Shown: positions 59,244 through 64,000 of the stretch, piece after piece
How positions within the stretch are numbered: position 1 is the stretch's first letter
How the letters are laid out: each line of letters opens with the position of its first letter
Origin: JAICKM01 sp050998805
Lineage (GTDB): Bacteria; Chloroflexota; Chloroflexia; QHBQ01; JAICKM01
DNA: 64,000 nucleotides
Direction: 5' to 3'
Assembly (NCBI GenBank): GCA_050998805.1
Contig: JBPCPV010000029.1
Location: forward strand, 35,689-99,688
Notes under the pieces: generated by a model
The model's input: only the letters and a program-made list of their open reading frames with translations
Database searches by the model: none
What the model was told of the DNA's origin: nothing
Program-made: the position numbers and the translations under genes

Positions 59244-60059
59244 ATGAGCGAGATCTATGTACACGGCTATCACCCGCGGGAGAACGAACGCCTACAGGAT
59301 CAGGCCGGGGCGCTGGTCGAGCTACTACACTCCGACACCGCATACCCTGCCGGCAGCATGGTGCTCGAGGTTGGGTGCGGTGTCGGTGCCCAGACGGTCA
59401 CCCTGGGCTGGCGAAGCCCCGATGCGCGATTCACCTCGGTTGATCTCTCCGCAGACTCAGTAGCGGAGGCCAGGCGGAGAGTCAAACGGGCAGGACTAAC
59501 CAACGTGGATTTCCGGCAAGCGGACATCTTTGCTTTGCCGTTCGATGCCGCGTCCTTCGACCATGTGTTCGTCTGCTTCGTCCTGGAGCACCTCCCACGG
59601 CCTGTTGAGGCATTGGCGATTCTCAAGAGGCTGCTCAGGCCCGGAGGCAGCATCACCGTTATCGAGGGAGATCACGGATCTGCCTACTTCTATCCCGATA
59701 GCTCCGCCGCCCGTGCGGCGATCGGGTGCCAGGTCAAGATGCAGCGGGAGGCCGGCGGCAATGCACTGATCGGCCGGCAGGTCTACCCTCTGATGGTCGA
59801 GGCCGGCTTCGACGCAGTGCGTGTCTCACCACGGATGGTGTACGTGGATTCGAGCCGACCCGAGCTAGTCGAGGGTTTCACGAAGAAGACGTTCACCGCG
59901 ATGATCGAGGGGGTTCGGGAGTCGGCGATTGCGGGAGGTCTAATCAAGCCGGAGATCTTCGATACAGGCGTCGAAGCTCTCTACCGCACGACGGAGGCGG
60001 ACGGTGTGTTCTGCTACACGTTCTTCAAGGGCGTGGGCGAGAAGAGGCGAGGTGGCTAA
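59244..60059 (+). CDS. SAM-dependent class I methyltransferase
   Basis: 271 aa. Motif I is VLEVGCGVGAQT (~39-50), then SVDLSADSV (motif II), the ALPFDAASFDHVFV segment, and LKRLLRPGG (post-motif). It is a Methyltransf_11/25-type enzyme for a small molecule. The composition is lower in GC than in the flanking genes, which suggests later acquisition. The substrate is unknown. Confidence 0.87.
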   Translation: MSEIYVHGYHPRENERLQDQAGALVELLHSDTAYPAGSMVLEVGCGVGAQTVTLGWRSPDARFTSVDLSADSVAEARRRVKRAGLTNVDFRQADIFALPFDAASFDHVFVCFVLEHLPRPVEALAILKRLLRPGGSITVIEGDHGSAYFYPDSSAARAAIGCQVKMQREAGGNALIGRQVYPLMVEAGFDAVRVSPRMVYVDSSRPELVEGFTKKTFTAMIEGVRESAIAGGLIKPEIFDTGVEALYRTTEADGVFCYTFFKGVGEKRRGG

Positions 60060-60074
60060 CCAGCCGTTCCTGCT

Positions 60075-60104
60075 TTGACAACCGCAAGGCGGCGGTGGTA
60101 CAAT
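60075..60104 (+). promoter_or_regulatory. Promoter directly before the 60110 gene
   Basis: TTGACA (60075-60080), 18 nt, TACAAT (60099-60104), then 5 nt to the ATG. No room for a ribosome binding site. Confidence 0.7.
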
Positions 60105-60109
60105 TGGGT

Positions 60110-60553
60110 ATGCACCCGACCGGCCGCGACCACGAAAAGAACGACGACGCCGATCAGAGACGGCGTACACTGCTCGATAAGCAGTTGGACGAGATCCTGC
60201 AAACCGCCGAGCGGACGCACAAGCGGGAGCTAATGCGGCGGCGTCTGCGGGGCACTGCCGACGCTGTCTTCGGCGGGAGGCTTGCCTCGCCGGGGCGGCT
60301 GATGGGCCTCGGTATCTTGCTCTGGCTGGCGGCGCTGGTGACAGGCCACTCGATGCCGGTGGTGACTAATATGCTACTGATCGCGGGGTTGGTGCTGGTC
60401 GGCATCGCCTTTTTCAGCAGCGCCCGGAACGGCGGGGCGGCCCAGCCACCGGAGCGATTGTGGCGTGGGAGGGTGGTCGAGTATAAGCGCGACGACCCGC
60501 TCGCGGCGGCCCGGAAGTGGGTGCAGGATCTTGCGCGGCGGCTGAGGCGATAG
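60110..60553 (+). CDS. Small membrane protein of unknown function
   Basis: 147 aa starting at the ATG placed by the promoter; the open frame continues upstream inside the methyltransferase gene and should be ignored. A charged N-terminus of ~60 residues (helical, Arg/Asp/Glu-rich) is followed by two membrane helices (~67-82 and ~88-104) and a basic tail. No domain is recognised. Probably leaderless. Confidence 0.7.
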   Translation: MHPTGRDHEKNDDADQRRRTLLDKQLDEILQTAERTHKRELMRRRLRGTADAVFGGRLASPGRLMGLGILLWLAALVTGHSMPVVTNMLLIAGLVLVGIAFFSSARNGGAAQPPERLWRGRVVEYKRDDPLAAARKWVQDLARRLRR

Positions 60554-60590
60554 CAGTCTGCGGCGTGTCTAAATCCGCCCGCCAAATTGC

Positions 60591-60619
60591 TTGACATACC
60601 CCTCGATGTATGTTATAAT
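60591..60619 (+). promoter_or_regulatory. Promoter of the str operon
   Basis: TTGACA (60591-60596), 17 nt, TATAAT (60614-60619), full consensus in both hexamers. Confidence 0.88.
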
Positions 60620-60664
60620 CAACAACTGTGCCAAACTAGCGCCTTTATGGAGGATTTGGATTTA

Positions 60665-61108
60665 ATGCCGACGATTAATCAGCTTGTGCGGAAGGGCCGG
60701 AAGAGCGTGACCAAGAAGAGCAAGGCCCCCGCGCTCCGGTTCCGCTACAACGCATATAGCCAGAAGATGGAGCGCATCCAGGGGTCGCCACAGATGCGCG
60801 GCGTCTGCACGAACGTGCGTACCCAGACGCCGAAGAAGCCGAACTCGGCGCTCCGTAAAGTCGCCCGCGTGCGCCTGAGCAACTCGATGGAAGTGACCGC
60901 GTATATACCCGGCGAGGGTCACAACTTGCAGGAGCACTCGGTGGTGCTTATACGCGGCGGGCGCGTGAAAGACCTGCCGGGCGTGCGTTACCACATTATC
61001 CGTGGCGTGCTCGATACACAGGGAGTGAAGGATCGCAAGCAGAGCCGGTCGAAGTACGGCCAGAAGACTGCCGCGAACATCAAGCCCGGTCAAAAGGGCA
61101 AGCGGTAG
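60665..61108 (+). CDS. rpsL: 30S ribosomal protein S12
   Basis: 147 aa, starting MPTINQLVRKGR. PKKPNSALRKVARVRLS and PGEGHNLQEHSVVLIRGGRVKDLPGVRYH are the conserved decoding-site segments. An insertion of ~13 residues (about 25-38, FRYNAYSQKMERI) precedes GSPQMRGVC, a variant known from several lineages including Chloroflexota. S12 acts in tRNA selection at the A site. First gene of the str operon. Confidence 0.97.
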   Translation: MPTINQLVRKGRKSVTKKSKAPALRFRYNAYSQKMERIQGSPQMRGVCTNVRTQTPKKPNSALRKVARVRLSNSMEVTAYIPGEGHNLQEHSVVLIRGGRVKDLPGVRYHIIRGVLDTQGVKDRKQSRSKYGQKTAANIKPGQKGKR

Positions 61109-61181
61109 TCAAGACAACCTGATCCAGCTAAGTATAACGCCGGGCTGCGGCCCAGTGGTTACGGATGGTCGAACTTAGCAG

Positions 61182-61234
61182 AGATGGAAATATGAAGGGT
61201 GCCCTCGCGTGGGCGGCCTTTATTCCATCTTTTT
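61182..61234 (+). terminator. Hairpin with T run between rpsL and rpsG
   Basis: AGATGGAA (61182-61189) pairs with TTCCATCT (61223-61230), the stem continues inward through a GCCC/GGGC helix, and TTTT follows. It lies 70 nt after rpsL and 40 nt before rpsG, so it would end or attenuate transcription inside the operon. Confidence 0.65.
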
Positions 61235-61274
61235 GCGTGTAAATGAGTCGAGCTTTTAGTAGAGGAGAACATCA

Positions 61275-61745
61275 ATGCCTCGTCGGGCACATTACGAAAA
61301 GCGCGATCCGGGCCTGGACCCGAAGTACAACAGCCCCGTCGTGGCGCGCTTCATCAACAAGGTTATGATCGGCGGTAAGAAGGGCACCGCAGAGCGGATC
61401 ATGTACGATGCGCTCGACATTATTGAGCGCAACACCCACCGCCCAGGCATGGATGTGTTCGAGCTGGCGATGCGGAACGCGACCCCGGTGCTGGAGGTCA
61501 AACCCCGGCGCGTCGGCGGAGCGAACTACCAGGTGCCGGTCGAAATCAAAGGCGACCGCCGTGTGGCCCTGGCGATCCGCTGGATCCTGAAAGCGGCGCG
61601 GTCCCGCAACGGCAAGAGCATGGCCGAGAAACTGGCCGCAGAACTGATCGACGCAAGCAACAACGTCGGCGCAACGATTAAACGCCGCGAAGATACACAT
61701 AAGATGGCTGAGGCAAACCGTGCGTTCGCGCACTACAAGTTCTAA
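61275..61745 (+). CDS. rpsG: 30S ribosomal protein S7
   Basis: 156 aa, RBS GAGGAGAA. Starts MPRRAHYEKR; KVMIGGKKGTAERIMYDALD and VGGANYQVPVEI are standard S7 segments. It binds the 3' domain of 16S rRNA and often represses its own operon. Normal length. Confidence 0.98.
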   Translation: MPRRAHYEKRDPGLDPKYNSPVVARFINKVMIGGKKGTAERIMYDALDIIERNTHRPGMDVFELAMRNATPVLEVKPRRVGGANYQVPVEIKGDRRVALAIRWILKAARSRNGKSMAEKLAAELIDASNNVGATIKRREDTHKMAEANRAFAHYKF

Positions 61746-61768
61746 GCCCTGGATCGGGAGTTATTAAA

Positions 61769-63844
61769 GTGCCTAGAGCGTTTCCGTTAGAAAGAACCCG
61801 AAACATCGGGATCATAGCACACATCGACGCCGGCAAGACGACGACGACAGAGCGCGTGCTTTACTACACCGGGCGGATCTACAAGATCGGCGAGGTGCAT
61901 GAGGGCGCGGCCACGATGGACTGGATGGAGCAAGAGCGCGAGCGCGGCATCACCATCACCTCGGCGGCGACTACGGCAGAGTGGAACAACCACCGGATCA
62001 ACATCATTGACACACCCGGCCATGTGGATTTCACGGTCGAGGTGGAGCGTTCGCTGCGCGTGCTCGACGGGGGCGTGGTCGTCTTCGACTCGGTGGCTGG
62101 CGTCGAGCCGCAGTCTGAGACCGTCTGGCGGCAGGCCGACAAGTACGGCGTGCCCCGGATCTGCTTCATCAACAAGATGGATCGCACCGGGGCCAACTTC
62201 TGGCGCACCGTCGAGATGATCAAGGACCGGTTGCGGGCCAACGCGGTCTGCATCCAGCTGCCGGTCGGCTCAGAGGCGAACTTCAAGGGCATCGTGGACC
62301 TGATCACCAACAAGGCGATCATCTATTCCGACGACCTCGATGCCGAGCAAGAGGAGACCGAGATTCCGGCGAACATGGCTGAGGAAGCCGCCGCGCAGCG
62401 CGAGATTATGATCGAGAAGATAGTCGAGAGCGACGACGACCTGACGATGCGCTATCTGGAAGGCGAGACGATCGGCAACGACGACCTGGTTACCGCGCTC
62501 CGACGCGCGACGCTGGCGAACAAGATCGTGCCGGTGCTCTGCGGCTCTTCGCTGAAGAACAAAGGCGTGCAGCCGATGCTCGACGCCGTGATCGCCTACC
62601 TGCCTTCGCCGCTCGACAAGCCGCCGATCACTGGCATCTTCCCGGGCACCGAAGAGGAAGTGACCCGCCCGACCGACGAGAACGCGCCATTCAGCGCGCT
62701 CGTCTTCAAGATCGTGACCGACCCGTTCGTGGGCCGGTTGGCCTACTTCCGGGTCTATTCGGGCAAGCTGACCGCAGGATCTTATACCTACAATGCGACC
62801 AAAGGCCAAAAAGAGCGCGTCGCCCGGCTGATGCAGATGCACGCGAACCACCGCGAGGAGATCGAGGAGGTCTATGCGGGCGACATAGCCGCGATAGTCG
62901 GTCTCAAGAACACCTTCACCGGCGACACGATCTGCGATCAGAGCCACCCGATCATCCTCGAGCAGATCGTCTTCCCTCAGCCGGTGATCTCGCAGTCAAT
63001 CGAGCCTAAGACGAAGGCCGACCAGGACAAGATGGCAATCGCGCTCCAGCGGCTGACCGAAGAAGACCCGACCTTCCGGGTCCACACAGACATCGACTCA
63101 GGCCAGACGATCATCGAGGGCATGGGCGAGTTGCACCTAGACGTGATCACCGACAGGATGCGGCGCGAGTTCCGCGTCGAGGCGAACGTCGGTCGCCCAC
63201 AGGTGGCGTACCGAGAGACGATCACCCAGCCTGTCCACGCCGAGGGGCGGCACGTCAAGCAGACGGGCGGCAAGGGGCAGTACGGGCATGTGGTGGTAGA
63301 CTTCGAGCCACAGGAGCCGGGCAAGGGCTTCGAGTTCACCAACGGCATCATCGGCGGCTCGGTGCCGCGCGAATACGTGCCGGCGGTCGAAAAAGGGATA
63401 CGCGAGGCTCTGCCGACGGCGGGCCGCGCCGGATACCCCGTCGTAGACGTTAAGGCAAAGCTGGTGGACGGCTCGTTCCACCCGGTCGACTCCTCCGAAA
63501 TGGCGTTCTCTATCGCCGGCACGCTGGCGCTGAGAGAAGCGATGCTGAAGGGACGCCCGGTGATCCTGGAGCCGATCATGAAGATCGAGATCACCACACC
63601 TGAGCAGTGGACAGGCGAGGTGATCGGCGACCTGAACAGCCGCCGTGGGCATGTCGAGAGCATGGAGAACCTGAGCGGCGCGACAGTCGTGCGCGGCGAT
63701 GTGCCTCTGGCAAATATGTTTGGGTACGCGACTGACCTGCGCTCGAAGACACAGGGGCGGGCCAGTTCTTCAATGGAGTTCGACCACTACGGGGAGCTGC
63801 CGCGCACGCTGGCCGAAGAGCTAGTCGCCAAGGCGCAGAGATAA
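61769..63844 (+). CDS. fusA: Elongation factor G
   Basis: 691 aa from a GTG. G1 is AHIDAGKTT (17-25), G2 includes RGITI, G3 is DTPGH, and G4 is NKMD. Domains II-V follow at normal length, with the domain IV HVKQTGGKGQYGHV segment. It drives translocation on the ribosome with GTP. Fourth-domain and C-terminal motifs look complete. Confidence 0.98.
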   Translation: MPRAFPLERTRNIGIIAHIDAGKTTTTERVLYYTGRIYKIGEVHEGAATMDWMEQERERGITITSAATTAEWNNHRINIIDTPGHVDFTVEVERSLRVLDGGVVVFDSVAGVEPQSETVWRQADKYGVPRICFINKMDRTGANFWRTVEMIKDRLRANAVCIQLPVGSEANFKGIVDLITNKAIIYSDDLDAEQEETEIPANMAEEAAAQREIMIEKIVESDDDLTMRYLEGETIGNDDLVTALRRATLANKIVPVLCGSSLKNKGVQPMLDAVIAYLPSPLDKPPITGIFPGTEEEVTRPTDENAPFSALVFKIVTDPFVGRLAYFRVYSGKLTAGSYTYNATKGQKERVARLMQMHANHREEIEEVYAGDIAAIVGLKNTFTGDTICDQSHPIILEQIVFPQPVISQSIEPKTKADQDKMAIALQRLTEEDPTFRVHTDIDSGQTIIEGMGELHLDVITDRMRREFRVEANVGRPQVAYRETITQPVHAEGRHVKQTGGKGQYGHVVVDFEPQEPGKGFEFTNGIIGGSVPREYVPAVEKGIREALPTAGRAGYPVVDVKAKLVDGSFHPVDSSEMAFSIAGTLALREAMLKGRPVILEPIMKIEITTPEQWTGEVIGDLNSRRGHVESMENLSGATVVRGDVPLANMFGYATDLRSKTQGRASSSMEFDHYGELPRTLAEELVAKAQR

Positions 63845-63876
63845 GACAGAAGTTTAGCTAGGAGGAACGTAAAGCA

Positions 63877-64000
63877 GTGGGAAAGAAACGATTTGAGCGC
63901 ACGAAGCCACACCTCAACGTCGGCACCATCGGCCATGTGGACCACGGCAAGACCACCCTCACCGCCGCCATCACGAAGGTCATGTCCCTCCAGGGTCGCG
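63877..64000 (+). CDS. tuf: Elongation factor Tu, 5' part
   Basis: GTG start at 63877 with AGGAGGA upstream. The 41 readable codons begin MGKKRFERTKPHLNVGTIGH and include the G1 motif GHVDHGKTT. The gene runs off the window. It delivers aminoacyl-tRNA to the ribosome. Confidence 0.95.
   Translation, partial: MGKKRFERTKPHLNVGTIGHVDHGKTTLTAAITKVMSLQGR

Noticed and set aside
59846..59880. Possible REP-derived insert (SRPELVEG) in the methyltransferase
   Set aside because: The peptide resembles translated REP elements, but no inverted partner or second copy is visible and the fold reads through normally.

Overview
The window reads as a piece of chromosome from a GC-rich bacterium, most likely a member of the Chloroflexota. 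The grounds are several secreted proteins with long Pro/Thr/Ala linkers, three copies of a secreted domain of a type I associate with that phylum, an S12 protein with an insertion near residue 26, and dispersed heptamer repeats of the kind seen in such genomes. The phylum call is inference. Most genes use ATG or GTG and sit in tight, often overlapping operons. Promoters with TTGACA/TTGCCC and TATAAT-like boxes can be read directly in front of many of them.

Layout. 1-2300: a selenocysteine tRNA with its own promoter, followed by a lower-GC island holding a putative type II restriction enzyme, a D12-class adenine methylase and a Phd/YefM-type antitoxin with a consensus promoter and a palindromic operator. 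2305-4819: a secreted repeat/propeller protein and a PIG-L deacetylase. 4948-8492: a two-gene ABC exporter. 8573-13151: an operon of a NERD-nuclease protein with a possible LOTUS-like domain, a HipA-like kinase, a DUF3037 protein and an S9 peptidase. 13157-18428: SLH-like protein and two membrane glycosyltransferases. 18591-22612: CvpA-CAP fusion and a Ski2-like helicase. 22613-27434: a 360-bp intergenic repeat, a Pro/Thr-rich membrane protein, a cupredoxin lipoprotein, IMP dehydrogenase and an esterase. 27431-32945: MFS transporter, double GNAT, thiolase, VOC dioxygenase-like protein and RdgB.

33278-41960: secreted proteins, a frameshifted small lipoprotein, the rpsP-khpA-rimM operon, an MFS transporter, a TolB-like lipoprotein, an RmlC-like epimerase, an AI-2E-type exporter and a GNAT. 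41968-48173: a chelatase pair (chlI/chlD type) whose D subunit carries three in-frame insertions of dispersed repeats, a truncated dinD, mobA and a secreted propeller. 48236-48600 holds the second copy of the intergenic repeat. 48711-52891: dolichol-phosphate-mannose-synthase-like GT2, ROK glucokinase, site-2 protease, HD hydrolase and scpA. 52895-53048: a compact non-coding locus with a strong reverse promoter, a terminator hairpin and three DnaA boxes at 12-bp spacing. 53119-60553: lipoprotein, manA, sbcC, TyrA-like protein, methyltransferase and a small membrane protein. 60665-64000: the str operon rpsL-rpsG-fusA-tuf, with tuf cut by the window end.

The most notable points are the NERD/HipA-like/DUF3037 operon, the two copies of an undescribed ~350-bp repeat, the repeat insertions in the chelatase D subunit, the DnaA-box/ncRNA locus, and a recurring promoter layout in which the -10 box lies only 5-8 nt before the start codon, implying leaderless transcripts.
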